Part shown: positions 7,745-15,244 of the stretch, in pieces
Numbering within the stretch: the first letter of the stretch is position 1
Layout of the letters: each line of letters begins with the position of its first letter
DNA from: Phil1 sp963643205
GTDB lineage: Bacteria; Bacillota; Clostridia; Christensenellales; CAG-138
Direction: 5' to 3'
NCBI GenBank assembly: GCA_963643205.1
Contig: CAVIJJ010000003.1
Location: 43,140-107,139, forward strand
Length of the DNA: 64,000 nucleotides
The notes under the pieces: generated by a model
Told to the model about the DNA's origin: nothing
The model's database searches: none
The model's input: the letters and a program-made list of their open reading frames with translations, nothing else
Position numbers and translations under genes: made by a program

Positions 7745-7764
7745 TGAACTATAACATAAGTCAA
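7736..7764 (-). promoter_or_regulatory. Promoter of glmS-glmL-glmE-mal
   Basis: Minus strand TTGACT (7759-7764), 17 bp, TAGTAT (7736-7741). It lies just after the gntR terminator and gives a leader of roughly 100 bases before glmS. Confidence 0.7.
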
Positions 7765-7802
7765 GACAAAAGGGATTTTTTCTTTGATAATTCTTTGGGG
7801 GC

Positions 7803-7830
7803 AAAAAAACTCCCCGCAAGATGCGGGGAG
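7803..7830 (-). terminator. Terminator after gntR
   Basis: A 9-bp perfect GC-rich stem with a three-base loop (7810-7830), then seven T on the minus strand (7803-7809). It separates the citD-to-gntR unit from the glm operon. Confidence 0.92.
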
Positions 7831-7846
7831 CGTAGAAGCTGTTTCT

Positions 7847-8830
7847 TTATATTTTCTGTTTTTCGCGCAGGCGGTCTATCTTTTCGGTTAAATACATAAG
7901 CGAGCCTTCGTCCACCTGATAGGCGCACTGGATCAGATGCCCCGCGCCCTCAAACCGCTTAAGCCAATGCATTATTTCTCCTGAGCAATACTTTTCGTAG
8001 TTTTCCGGCACAAGTATGGCCGTTTTGTCGAAAAAGTACGCGTTCCAGTCAATGTCCTGATCCGTAAGCACGGGTTCGGAAACAGATACCTGCTCGGTAT
8101 AGGTGGAGCCCAGCTCATGAAGCAGGCGGCCGAAGCGCTGGCTTCTGCAAACTATTCCCACCCGCTCCCCGGCGGGGAGCTTTACTATTTTGGCCACGCT
8201 GTCCGGCCTCAGGCGAAGGGCAATCTTGGCTATTTTATTCTTCTGGGAAATTCTGCTTCCTATATCTTCCGCGTGCTCGGCCGTTGTAACCACCAGGTCC
8301 ATATCCTCGCTTATCTTATACGGATAAGCCACAATATCGTCCAGCAGATAGGAATACCAGTCCACCTGCCTTATCCCCCTCAGCTGTACCATAAGCTGAG
8401 AAAGAATCTCCGGATTGCATTCAACAACCGCTATTTTCAGGTTTTGCTGCTTTGCGGCCCTGTCCCGCAGGCGAAGGTTAAGGAAAATATTGATTTCCGC
8501 CATGGAAAAATCCATGCCCTCCAGCTGCTCAATCAGGGAGTCTATCGCGGCCATGGCGCGTTCCTTGCGGCTGTCCGAAGAGGTGGGCTGGTAGCGCACA
8601 AACGTGCCGCGGCCCTGGATTTTTTCCACAATGCCCAGCTGCTCAAGCTCATCATAGGAGCGCTTTATGGTTCCCCTGGCAACGCCAAGCTCATCCGCAA
8701 GGTCGCGAACGGTGGGCAGCTGCATACCCGGGGGCATTTTCCCGTTTTTCACATTGGAACGGATTACGTCCACAAGCTGACGATATATAGGAATACCCAG
8801 CTTTGGATCCACCTGATACAGTTCAGACAA
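7847..8830 (-). CDS. GntR-family (YtrA-like N-terminus) transcription regulator
   Basis: A 327-residue regulator. Residues about 1-75 are a GntR winged helix (GIPIYRQLVDVI, PTVRDLADELGVARGTIKR, GRGTFV). The remaining 250 residues are not an obvious UTRA, FCD or aminotransferase domain and remain unassigned; they may sense a pathway intermediate. The start is TTG at 8828-8830, supported by GGAGG seven bases upstream and the normal family N-terminus MSELYQ. It lies between the mesaconase genes and glmS, within the pathway it probably controls. The palindrome at the glmS promoter is a candidate target. Confidence 0.88.
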   Translation of the reverse strand: MSELYQVDPKLGIPIYRQLVDVIRSNVKNGKMPPGMQLPTVRDLADELGVARGTIKRSYDELEQLGIVEKIQGRGTFVRYQPTSSDSRKERAMAAIDSLIEQLEGMDFSMAEINIFLNLRLRDRAAKQQNLKIAVVECNPEILSQLMVQLRGIRQVDWYSYLLDDIVAYPYKISEDMDLVVTTAEHAEDIGSRISQKNKIAKIALRLRPDSVAKIVKLPAGERVGIVCRSQRFGRLLHELGSTYTEQVSVSEPVLTDQDIDWNAYFFDKTAILVPENYEKYCSGEIMHWLKRFEGAGHLIQCAYQVDEGSLMYLTEKIDRLREKQKI

Positions 8831-8849
8831 AAGTATACCTCCGCACTTT

Positions 8850-8865
8850 TTCCGCCATGGCGGAA
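8850..8865. repeat. 16-bp perfect palindrome between mesaconase beta and gntR
   Basis: TTCCGCCATGGCGGAA in the 82-bp gap before gntR. A second weak hairpin (GGGGCA/TGCCCC) lies beside it near 8874-8895. They may lower read-through from the catabolic genes into gntR or bind a regulator. Confidence 0.4.
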
Positions 8866-8912
8866 TTGATGGGGGGCAAGACTTCGCCTGCCCCGTTAGT
8901 GTTAGTTAATAA

Positions 8913-9470
8913 TTATATTTGGCTTTCCAGATAAGCCTTGCGGCCGGTTTCGTAAAGGTTGTTACCCTCGCTGTCTATTACAACAACCACCGGGAAATCC
9001 TCTACCTCAAGGCGGCGGATGGCCTCCGCGCCCAGATCCTCATAGGCTATTACCTCGGCCTTTTTGATGCACTTGCTCAAAAGGGCGCCGCAGCCGCCGA
9101 TAGCGCCGAAATACACGGCACCGTATTTTTTCATGGCGGCTATTACCTCGGGTCCGCGCTTGCCCTTGCCTATCATGCCGGTTTCACCCTCGGCTATCAT
9201 GGTGGGGCTGTAAGCATCCATACGATAGGATGTGGTGGGGCCGGCGGAGCCTATGGCCTGGCCCTCCTTTGCGGGAGTGGGCCCAACATAATAAATAATG
9301 GAATCCTTAACGTCCATGGGCAGGGGCTTACCCTGCGCGACCAGCTCACAAAGGCGCTTATGCGCGGCGTCGCGGGCGGTGTAGATTACGCCGGATATCA
9401 GGCAGCTGTCGCCGGACTTAAGCTTTCTCGCGTCCTCACGGCTCAGCGGAGCGGTTACTTTGATTGGCAT
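8913..9470 (-). CDS. Class I fumarase-type hydratase beta subunit, probable mesaconase
   Basis: A 185-residue protein of the fumarase class I C-terminal (beta) family, which pairs with an Fe-S alpha subunit. Family features include SGVIYTARDAAHKRL, YYVGPTPA and GPTTSYRMD near residues 60-85. By fold it could be fumarase or L(+)-tartrate dehydratase. Its position between the glutamate mutase genes and a citrate-lyase-type operon instead points to mesaconase, the hydratase converting mesaconate to (S)-citramalate. That assignment is inferred from context. The alpha gene ends one base before this start, so the subunits are probably made in equal amounts. Confidence 0.85.
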   Translation of the reverse strand: MPIKVTAPLSREDARKLKSGDSCLISGVIYTARDAAHKRLCELVAQGKPLPMDVKDSIIYYVGPTPAKEGQAIGSAGPTTSYRMDAYSPTMIAEGETGMIGKGKRGPEVIAAMKKYGAVYFGAIGGCGALLSKCIKKAEVIAYEDLGAEAIRRLEVEDFPVVVVIDSEGNNLYETGRKAYLESQI

Positions 9471-9471
9471 A

Positions 9472-10311
9472 TTACAGCACCTCCGTTTTATGGCGTGTTA
9501 CGTGGCAGTTTATGTTCACGGCCACGGGCAGGCCCGCTATATGCGTGGGATAGGTTTCAATATTAACGGCCAGCGCGGTGGTCTTGCCGCCAAAGCCCTG
9601 AGGCCCAATGCCCAGCGCGTTTATCTTATCAAGCATTTCCTTTTCAAGATCGGCGTAATAAGGATCGCCGCTGCGCTGATCCACGGGGCGCATAAGCGCC
9701 TTTTTGGCAAGCAGAGCCGCCTTGTCAAACGTGCCGCCGATGCCTACGCCCACAACTATGGGCGGGCAGGGGTTGGGACCCGCGTCCTCAACAACCTTTA
9801 TTATAAAGTCCTTAACGCCCTCAAGTCCGTCCGAAGGCTTAAGCATCTTTATCTGGCTCATGTTCTCGCTGCCAAAGCCCTTGGGGGCAACGGTTATCTT
9901 AAGCTTATCGCCGGGAACGAGATCGTAGTAGATCATGGCGGGGGTATTGTCGCCCGTGTTTCCGCGGCGAATCGGGTCCTTTACAACACTCTTGCGAAGG
10001 TAGCCCTCGGTGTAGCCCTCTCTTACGCCCTGGTTTACAGCCTCGGCGATATCGCCGGATATGTGCACATCCTGGCCGATTTCCATAAATACGCAGGCAA
10101 CGCCGGTATCCTGGCATATGGGCTGGGGACGTTCATCGGCAATATTGAAGTTTTCGATTATGCGCTGCAGTATTTCCTGCGCGGGTGCCCAGGGTTCGTT
10201 CTGGCAGCTTTTCTCTATGCAGTTTTTCATGTCCTGCGGCAGGTGGCAGTTTGCCTCTATGCACAGGCGCTTTACCGTTTCGGTAATCTGCTTGGCGGAA
10301 ATTTCCCTCAT
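9472..10311 (-). CDS. Class I fumarase-type hydratase alpha subunit, probable mesaconase
   Basis: A 279-residue catalytic alpha subunit of an oxygen-sensitive [4Fe-4S] hydratase. Family motifs are RPQPICQDTGVACVF, in which the first Cys is a typical cluster ligand, and GPNPCPPIVVGVGIGGT. The split alpha/beta arrangement matches anaerobic two-subunit class I enzymes. In this operon it most likely hydrates mesaconate to (S)-citramalate, although activity on fumarate is common in this family and cannot be excluded. AAGGAG lies eight bases before ATG. It lies 12 bases downstream of citF and is transcribed with it. Confidence 0.86.
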   Translation of the reverse strand: MREISAKQITETVKRLCIEANCHLPQDMKNCIEKSCQNEPWAPAQEILQRIIENFNIADERPQPICQDTGVACVFMEIGQDVHISGDIAEAVNQGVREGYTEGYLRKSVVKDPIRRGNTGDNTPAMIYYDLVPGDKLKITVAPKGFGSENMSQIKMLKPSDGLEGVKDFIIKVVEDAGPNPCPPIVVGVGIGGTFDKAALLAKKALMRPVDQRSGDPYYADLEKEMLDKINALGIGPQGFGGKTTALAVNIETYPTHIAGLPVAVNINCHVTRHKTEVL

Positions 10312-10323
10312 AATCGCTTCTCC

Positions 10324-11733
10324 TTACCGCCGAGGCACGTTGTATATGGTGTCCAGCAGTTCTCCGTCGCGGGAGATAACCTTCGCCACGGCGTGGTCGC
10401 CCTTGGCTATTGTGTTCGGCTTGCCGGTTATGCTCTCGGCCTTTTCCTTAAGCTCGCGGATATCCACAATGGGCAGGCCCGCCTCAACAAGGCGCTGCTT
10501 AAGCTCCGTATCCTTGGGATTTACGGCTATGCCCCCCTGCGTTACCAGCACGTCTATATCCTTGCCGGGGGTGGAGATGCAGTTTACGCGATCCGTAACG
10601 ATGGGCAGACGGGCGCGGAACATAGGCGCGATTATCATGGAAAGCTTCGCTCCCGCGGCGGTATCGCTGTGGCCGCCGGAACCGCCCATAATATATCCGT
10701 TGGAATCCGTATGCACGTTTACGTTAAAGTCCGTATCAACCTCGGTAGCTCCGAGAATTACAACATCCAGGCTGTCTACCACGGCGCTGCGGGCGCTGGG
10801 GCTTGCGTAATGGGAAGCGGAAATCTCCTGATGGCGGGGATTGGTGCGGATGGACTCAACAGCCTTAAGGTCAAAGCACTGCACGTCGAGCAGGGACTCG
10901 AAGCAGCCCGCCTCAAGCATATCCACCATGTATCCCGTAATACCGCCAAGGCCAAAGCTGCCCTTTATGTTTTCCTGCAGCATAATGTCCTTAAGGAACT
11001 TGGCAGCCGCGAGTGACGCGCCGCCGGCACCGGTCTGGAATGAGAATCCGTCCTTAAGAAGGCCGGAGTACTTAATAACCTTAGCGGCGTTGGAAGCCAT
11101 AACAAGGCCAACGGGGTCCCTTGTAATCTTGGTTGTGCCGGAAACTATGCCCCTCGGGTCGCCTATCGCGTCCACGGTAACAACATAGTCCACGTACGTT
11201 TCGGGTATTGACCAATCAAGCAGCGGATAGGGCACAAGATTATCGGTTATAACAACAACCTTCTTGGCGTTCATGGCATCGGGATAGGCATAGCCAAGGC
11301 TGCCGCAGGCGCTCTTTCCGTATTTGCCGGAGCAGTTGCCCATGGTGTCGCTTGTGGGCGCGGCAATGAAGGCCACGTCTATGGGAGTTTGGCCAAGCTC
11401 TATCGCGCTCGGGCGGCCGCCGTGGGTGCGGAACTCAACGGGCTCTTCCATTATTCCCTGGGAAATAGCCTTTCCTACGCCGCCGGCCATATAGTCGGTC
11501 TGAATTTTGCGCACCACGTGGTTCTTAATATGGTCAAGCAGGGGCGCGTGAGTATCAAACAGAGAGCTGGCGTTTACGGTCAGGTCCTTTATGCCCATCT
11601 CGGCTATCTGCTCCATGACCATGTTCAGAACATAGTCGCCGTTGCGCAGATGATGATGGAAAGAAACGGTCATGCCGCTCTTCAAACCGGAAAGCTCAAT
11701 GGCCTCCTTCAAAGAAGAAACTACTTTATTCAT
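10324..11733 (-). CDS. citF: Citramalate/citrate lyase alpha subunit
   Basis: A 469-residue CitF-family CoA-transferase (acetyl-ACP:citrate CoA-transferase type). It exchanges the acetyl group on the lyase acyl-carrier protein for the incoming acid. Recognisable segments are HHHLRNGDYVLN, THGGRPSAIELG, IAAPTSDTMGN and FQTGAGGASLAA. In this pathway the substrate should be (S)-citramalate, cleaved to acetate and pyruvate. Citrate cannot be excluded, but no citrate transporter or oxaloacetate decarboxylase is nearby. It is somewhat shorter than enterobacterial CitF. The start overlaps the end of citE by eight bases. Confidence 0.93.
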   Translation of the reverse strand: MNKVVSSLKEAIELSGLKSGMTVSFHHHLRNGDYVLNMVMEQIAEMGIKDLTVNASSLFDTHAPLLDHIKNHVVRKIQTDYMAGGVGKAISQGIMEEPVEFRTHGGRPSAIELGQTPIDVAFIAAPTSDTMGNCSGKYGKSACGSLGYAYPDAMNAKKVVVITDNLVPYPLLDWSIPETYVDYVVTVDAIGDPRGIVSGTTKITRDPVGLVMASNAAKVIKYSGLLKDGFSFQTGAGGASLAAAKFLKDIMLQENIKGSFGLGGITGYMVDMLEAGCFESLLDVQCFDLKAVESIRTNPRHQEISASHYASPSARSAVVDSLDVVILGATEVDTDFNVNVHTDSNGYIMGGSGGHSDTAAGAKLSMIIAPMFRARLPIVTDRVNCISTPGKDIDVLVTQGGIAVNPKDTELKQRLVEAGLPIVDIRELKEKAESITGKPNTIAKGDHAVAKVISRDGELLDTIYNVPRR

Positions 11734-12613
11734 GTGCTTTGCCCCCTCTTCTTATGGCGATTTCCTCCGCCATGGCAATGGTCTGCTGTGCCCTGGCTAC
11801 AATAGGCGCGTCTATCATCTTGCCGTGCAGAGCGATGGCGCCGCGGCCCTGCTCCTTGGCCTGGCGAATGGCGTCCATAACCTCGTAAGCGTAATCGATA
11901 TCCTTCTGTGAAGGGCTGAATACCTCGTTTATAACCTCAACGTGGCGGGGAGAAATGGAGGCTTTGCCGTTAAAGCCGAGCGCCTTGGCGTATTCGGCGT
12001 CCGTGCGAATGCCCTCATCGTCGTTAACATCCGTAAACGGAGTATCGTAAACATCAACGTTGGCGGCCCTTGCGGCGTTTACCATGCGGCTGCGGGCATA
12101 TTTTATCTCCTCGCCGCCCTTGGTGCGCTTGCAGCGCAAATCCGCGGTAAGGTCCTCCGCGCCAAGGAACAGCGCGGCCACGCGGTCGCTCGCCGTGGCT
12201 ATGGCATAGGCGTTCTCAACGCCGAGCGCGGTTTCGATAAGCGGCATAAGGCGCACGGTGTTCTTTTCGTAGCCCAGGCGCTTTTCAACCTGGCCTATAT
12301 ATTCGCCGGCGGTAATAACGTCCTGCGCGCAGCCGGTCTTGGGCAGCATTATAAGGTTGGGCTTCTGGGTCATAACCTCGTCCAGGTCACGCTTCCAGTA
12401 TTCGGTATCTATTGAGTTTATGCGCACTATAATTTCGCAGCCGCGGAAATTAAGATATTTCATGGTGTTGCGCACAAGAATTCTTGCGGAATCCTTTTCC
12501 GCGGGGGATACCGCGTCCTCAAGGTCGAATATTACGGCATCAGCGCCCAGGCAGTTGCCGTTTATGAGCAAATTGGGGGTATTGCCGGGTATAAAGAGCA
12601 TTGAACGGCGCAT
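11726..12613 (-). CDS. citE: Citramalate/citrate lyase beta subunit
   Basis: A 295-residue CitE-family lyase of the TIM-barrel HpcH/HpaI-CitE superfamily. The start MRRSMLFIPGNTPNLL, the DAVIFDLEDAVSPAEKDSAR segment and FLGAEDLTADL are diagnostic. It performs the retro-aldol cleavage of the ACP-bound acid: citramalyl-ACP to acetyl-ACP and pyruvate in this setting. It follows citD by three bases and overlaps citF by eight, so the order citD-citE-citF is the standard compact arrangement. GGAG lies nine bases before ATG. Confidence 0.95.
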   Translation of the reverse strand: MRRSMLFIPGNTPNLLINGNCLGADAVIFDLEDAVSPAEKDSARILVRNTMKYLNFRGCEIIVRINSIDTEYWKRDLDEVMTQKPNLIMLPKTGCAQDVITAGEYIGQVEKRLGYEKNTVRLMPLIETALGVENAYAIATASDRVAALFLGAEDLTADLRCKRTKGGEEIKYARSRMVNAARAANVDVYDTPFTDVNDDEGIRTDAEYAKALGFNGKASISPRHVEVINEVFSPSQKDIDYAYEVMDAIRQAKEQGRGAIALHGKMIDAPIVARAQQTIAMAEEIAIRRGGKAHE

Positions 12614-12616
12614 GGC

Positions 12617-12886
12617 TTATTTCTCCTTTCCCCGCAGCACGGCGGTTTCAACCCTGGAGCGAATAACGCAGTCCAGCGCGCCGCGGTCCACTATGCGAAC
12701 CTTCGCGCTTTCCACGCCGCACTCCTTAAGCACTTCCTGCACCATAGAGCGAATGGATTCGCCAAACTGCTGCTCCACAACGGACTCAAGCTCCAGCTGA
12801 ATTCCCGCGGAGGAAGGCTCAATCTCCACATAAGCGTCACTGGACTCCATCGTGCCGGCAGACGCCTTTTTCACAATTTCTGTCAT
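12617..12886 (-). CDS. citD: Citramalate/citrate lyase acyl carrier protein (gamma subunit)
   Basis: An 89-residue acyl carrier protein. The conserved AGTMESSDAYVEIEP block near residues 9-23 contains the serine that carries the phosphoribosyl-dephospho-CoA prosthetic group. The ATG at 12886 was chosen over longer in-frame starts because it gives the usual N-terminus (MTEIVKKASAGT) and size and has AAAGGGG eleven bases upstream. First gene of the citD-citE-citF-mesaconase-gntR unit. The CitX and CitG proteins that make and attach the prosthetic group are not in the window. Confidence 0.93.
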   Translation of the reverse strand: MTEIVKKASAGTMESSDAYVEIEPSSAGIQLELESVVEQQFGESIRSMVQEVLKECGVESAKVRIVDRGALDCVIRSRVETAVLRGKEK

Positions 12887-12931
12887 ATAGGAAAAGACCC
12901 CTTTCTGTAACCTTATCAACAGTATACCTTC

Positions 12932-12956
12932 GCGGAGAAGCTGATGAATTCTCCGC
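12932..12956 (-). other. Stem-loop in the citD leader
   Basis: An 8-bp perfect stem (GCGGAGAA with TTCTCCGC) and nine-base loop in the citD 5' untranslated region. No T-run follows. Confidence 0.5.
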
Positions 12957-12983
12957 CGCAAAGTACTATAACAATTTTACCAT

Positions 12984-13012
12984 ATTATATAATACAATTT
13001 TTCGCTTTTCAA
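12984..13012 (-). promoter_or_regulatory. Promoter of the citD operon
   Basis: Minus strand TTGAAA (13007-13012), 17 bp, TATAAT (12984-12989). The transcription start is expected near 12977, giving a leader of about 90 bases. Confidence 0.8.
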
Positions 13013-13055
13013 TCGCATTTTGGCTTTTTCCGCGGTATCTTTTCAAGCGAAAAAT
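12997..13055. promoter_or_regulatory. 11-bp inverted repeat shared by the divergent citD and citC promoters
   Basis: Arms 12997-13007 and 13045-13055 are perfect reverse complements (AAGCGAAAAAT read towards each gene), 37 bp apart. Each arm ends exactly seven bases before its own TATAAT, so the arrangement is symmetric in both promoters. It is a candidate binding site coordinating the lyase with its ligase. Confidence 0.6.
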
Positions 13056-13068
13056 AATGGGTTATAAT
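13040..13068 (+). promoter_or_regulatory. Promoter of citC
   Basis: Consensus TATAAT at 13063-13068. The -35 region (about 13040-13046, TTTTCAA) is weak, which suggests dependence on an activator or on the adjacent AAGCGAAAAAT element. Confidence 0.6.
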
Positions 13069-13107
13069 GCTGTTACTATATCAATGTGTATCAAAGCGGA
13101 GGAACCT

Positions 13108-14094
13108 ATGGAAAAAATCCTTGCCTCGCCGCTAAGTCCGCGCCAGCGCGCGCGGTGGGAGGCCTTTCTTTCAAAGCAGGGGCTGGACGCGGATCCGGGC
13201 GTTGAGTCCACGCTGCTTATTGAGGAAGACTCTCAGATAATCGCCACCGGTTCCCGCCAGGAAAACATACTTAAGTGCATAGCGGTGGATCCCGCGCATC
13301 AGGGGGAGGATCTTTCCGCCACCGTATTGAGCGAGCTTAGGCAGGAAGCCTTTCTTAAGGGATTTGACCATTTGTTTTTGTATACCAAGCCTAAAAACAG
13401 GCTTATGTTCGAGTCTCTGTTCTTTTACACCGTAGCGCAGACCAAAGACGTGCTTTTGATGGAAAACCGCCGTGGCGGCATAACGGACTTCGTAGCGAAA
13501 ATTCCAAAGCCGGGGGCAGAGGGAACCATAGGCGCGGTTGTAATGAACTGCAATCCGTTTACGCTCGGGCATCGCCATTTGGTTGAAACGGCGGCGCGGG
13601 AGTGCGATTGGCTGTATATATTTGTGCTTTCGGAGGAAAAAAGCCTGTTTTCGGCTAATGACAGGCTTGCCCTTGTAAAAGAGGGCACGGCGGATTTAAC
13701 AAACGTAACCGTATGGCCCACGGGGCCGTATCTTATATCCTCCGCCACGTTCCCAACCTATTTTCTGCCGGATAAAAGCCGCAAGGCGGAAATTCAATGC
13801 AGGCTTGATTTAGAGGTATTCGCGAAGCACTTTGCCCCGCCCCTTTCAATTACCCGCCGCTTTGTGGGCACGGAGCCTTTTTCGCCGGTTACGGCGCAGT
13901 ATAACAAAGTTATGCTTGAATGCCTGCCGCAAATGGGGATTGAGGTAACGGAGATAGCAAGGAAAGAAGGCGCGTCGGGGCCCATAAGCGCAAGCGCGGT
14001 AAGGGCGCTTCTCAAAACCGGGCAAAAGGACAACCTAAGCGAGCTTGTGCCCCCAAGCACTTTAAGATATTTGGAATCAAAAAATCTAATCTGA
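13108..14094 (+). CDS. citC: [Citramalate/citrate lyase] acetate:SH-ACP ligase
   Basis: A 328-residue CitC-family ligase that uses ATP and acetate to acetylate the thiol of the CitD prosthetic group and so activates the lyase. It has an N-terminal GNAT-like region (about 1-110) and a nucleotidyltransferase core with GAVVMNCNPFTLGHRHLVE, the family's HxGH-type ATP-binding motif, near residue 155. ATG 13108 was chosen over earlier in-frame ATGs because GGAGG stands five bases upstream and the product begins as expected (MEKILASPLS). It is divergent from citD, with a shared promoter element, and 13 bases before the next gene. Confidence 0.92.
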   Translation: MEKILASPLSPRQRARWEAFLSKQGLDADPGVESTLLIEEDSQIIATGSRQENILKCIAVDPAHQGEDLSATVLSELRQEAFLKGFDHLFLYTKPKNRLMFESLFFYTVAQTKDVLLMENRRGGITDFVAKIPKPGAEGTIGAVVMNCNPFTLGHRHLVETAARECDWLYIFVLSEEKSLFSANDRLALVKEGTADLTNVTVWPTGPYLISSATFPTYFLPDKSRKAEIQCRLDLEVFAKHFAPPLSITRRFVGTEPFSPVTAQYNKVMLECLPQMGIEVTEIARKEGASGPISASAVRALLKTGQKDNLSELVPPSTLRYLESKNLI

Positions 14095-14107
14095 GGAGGA
14101 AAAGTTT

Positions 14108-15034
14108 ATGTCTTTTATCGAAAAAGGCACCAACCACATTTACAGCACCTATTACGCCCCCAGAGGACGCAGCCGTATTTACGAGCTGGGCATTCTGCTT
14201 TCTCAGCAGTATCTTTCCCCCTTTGACAGGCTTATAGGCGTTATAGGCGAGGCAGGTTCCGGCAAAAGTGTGCTTATAAAGGGAATGTTCCCCGGCCTTG
14301 AGCTTACAAATGATGACGACGGCGTAAACGTGCGCCCGCTCCCCCTTAAGGAGCAGGATTCCGAAACCGGATTTTTCACCCCGCATACATACCATGTGGA
14401 CATTCGCTTTGAAATGGGCTTTACCCAGATGAACGTGCTTGCGGACGCGATTATGCAGGCGGTACATCGCGGCAAAAGGGTAATAATAGAGCACTTTGAC
14501 CTTATCTATCCCTTCCTTGGCATGAACGCTGATATACTTATAGGCATAGGCGAGGAAGTGGTTGTTACCCGCCCGGGTCTCTTCGGCCCCTTGCCGCAGG
14601 AGGTATACGATATTGTTTATAAATCCCTGCCCTATCGCCTTATGGCGCACACGGCGGAGGACCTTTGCGAATTCTGCATGCCAAAGGACGACATGAACCG
14701 CTGCATGCATAGCGACGTAAGGCACGGCTTCATACTGGTATTCCCGGAGTATGAGCCCAAGTTTGATCTTAGGGAGATTGAGCAAAAGGTGCTTAAAATG
14801 ATTGCGGACGATATGCCCATAGGCTATTTGGATGAGGGGCACGTGTCCATAGGCGGCGTAACGCACCCCTGCACAGGCCCCCGTACGCACGTGCACAACA
14901 CCGGCATGATAAAGGAATTCCACCTGCTGCCGCATTTTATATACGACAGGCTGCACAAGGAATACCTTATGGTCGGCTGCGTTGGCGAAAATTCCCTGGA
15001 AAATCTGGGCAAGCTTGACCACATGATAAGATAA
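14108..15034 (+). CDS. Uncharacterised P-loop protein with a tRNA-synthetase SAD-like C-terminus
   Basis: A 308-residue protein. A Walker A motif GEAGSGKS is clear at residues 47-54. A Walker B-like stretch RVIIEHFDLIY follows at 124-134. The C-terminal part (about 170-275) ends in PCTGPRTHVHNTG (C255, H261), which resembles the metal-binding end of the alanyl/threonyl-tRNA synthetase second additional (SAD) domain, although the usual C-x3-H is C-x5-H here. C187/C190 and H181 may also bind metal. No function is known to me. It is 13 bases after citC with GAGGA before the ATG, so it is co-transcribed. It may service lyase or mutase assembly, nucleotide supply, or an aminoacyl-related step; none is demonstrated. 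Confidence 0.7.
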   Translation: MSFIEKGTNHIYSTYYAPRGRSRIYELGILLSQQYLSPFDRLIGVIGEAGSGKSVLIKGMFPGLELTNDDDGVNVRPLPLKEQDSETGFFTPHTYHVDIRFEMGFTQMNVLADAIMQAVHRGKRVIIEHFDLIYPFLGMNADILIGIGEEVVVTRPGLFGPLPQEVYDIVYKSLPYRLMAHTAEDLCEFCMPKDDMNRCMHSDVRHGFILVFPEYEPKFDLREIEQKVLKMIADDMPIGYLDEGHVSIGGVTHPCTGPRTHVHNTGMIKEFHLLPHFIYDRLHKEYLMVGCVGENSLENLGKLDHMIR

Positions 15035-15053
15035 AGCTTTTCAGCGCAAAATC

Positions 15054-15096
15054 AAAGCGCCGTGTTGAGCCAAAGTCGGCCTCGCGCGGCGCTTTT
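15054..15096 (+). terminator. Terminator after the citC unit
   Basis: A 9-bp perfect stem (AAAGCGCCG with CGGCGCTTT) with a long loop containing GC-rich secondary pairing, followed by TTTT. Confidence 0.65.
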
Positions 15097-15161
15097 CGCG
15101 TTCAATAAGGCCGGGCCTTAGGAGCCGCGCTTTACCGATTTCCTATAAGGCAAGAGCATGC

Positions 15162-15190
15162 TTGCAAGATTTACGCAGGCATTGTAAAAT
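15162..15190 (+). promoter_or_regulatory. Promoter of the MalK-type ATPase gene
   Basis: TTGCAA (15162-15167), 17 bp, TAAAAT (15185-15190), located 54 bases before the ATG. Confidence 0.6.
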
Positions 15191-15244
15191 AAGCGGTAGG
15201 CACATCGATGCAAACACAAAATAAACGGATCGAGGGCGAACACA

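Noticed and set aside
7630..7846. Cobalamin riboswitch upstream of the B12-dependent glutamate mutase
   Set aside because: Both strands were read for a B12 box and the expected large structured leader. Only an 8-bp hairpin, a promoter and a terminator are present.
9460..11016. Plus-strand open frame of 518 codons opposite citF and the hydratase genes
   Set aside because: It is a shadow of the minus-strand genes produced by their codon bias: low-complexity Ala/Gly/Tyr/Leu-rich translation, no motif and no ribosome site. The same applies to the long frames at 3298-4290, 4430-5620, 55142-56104 and 22923-23840.
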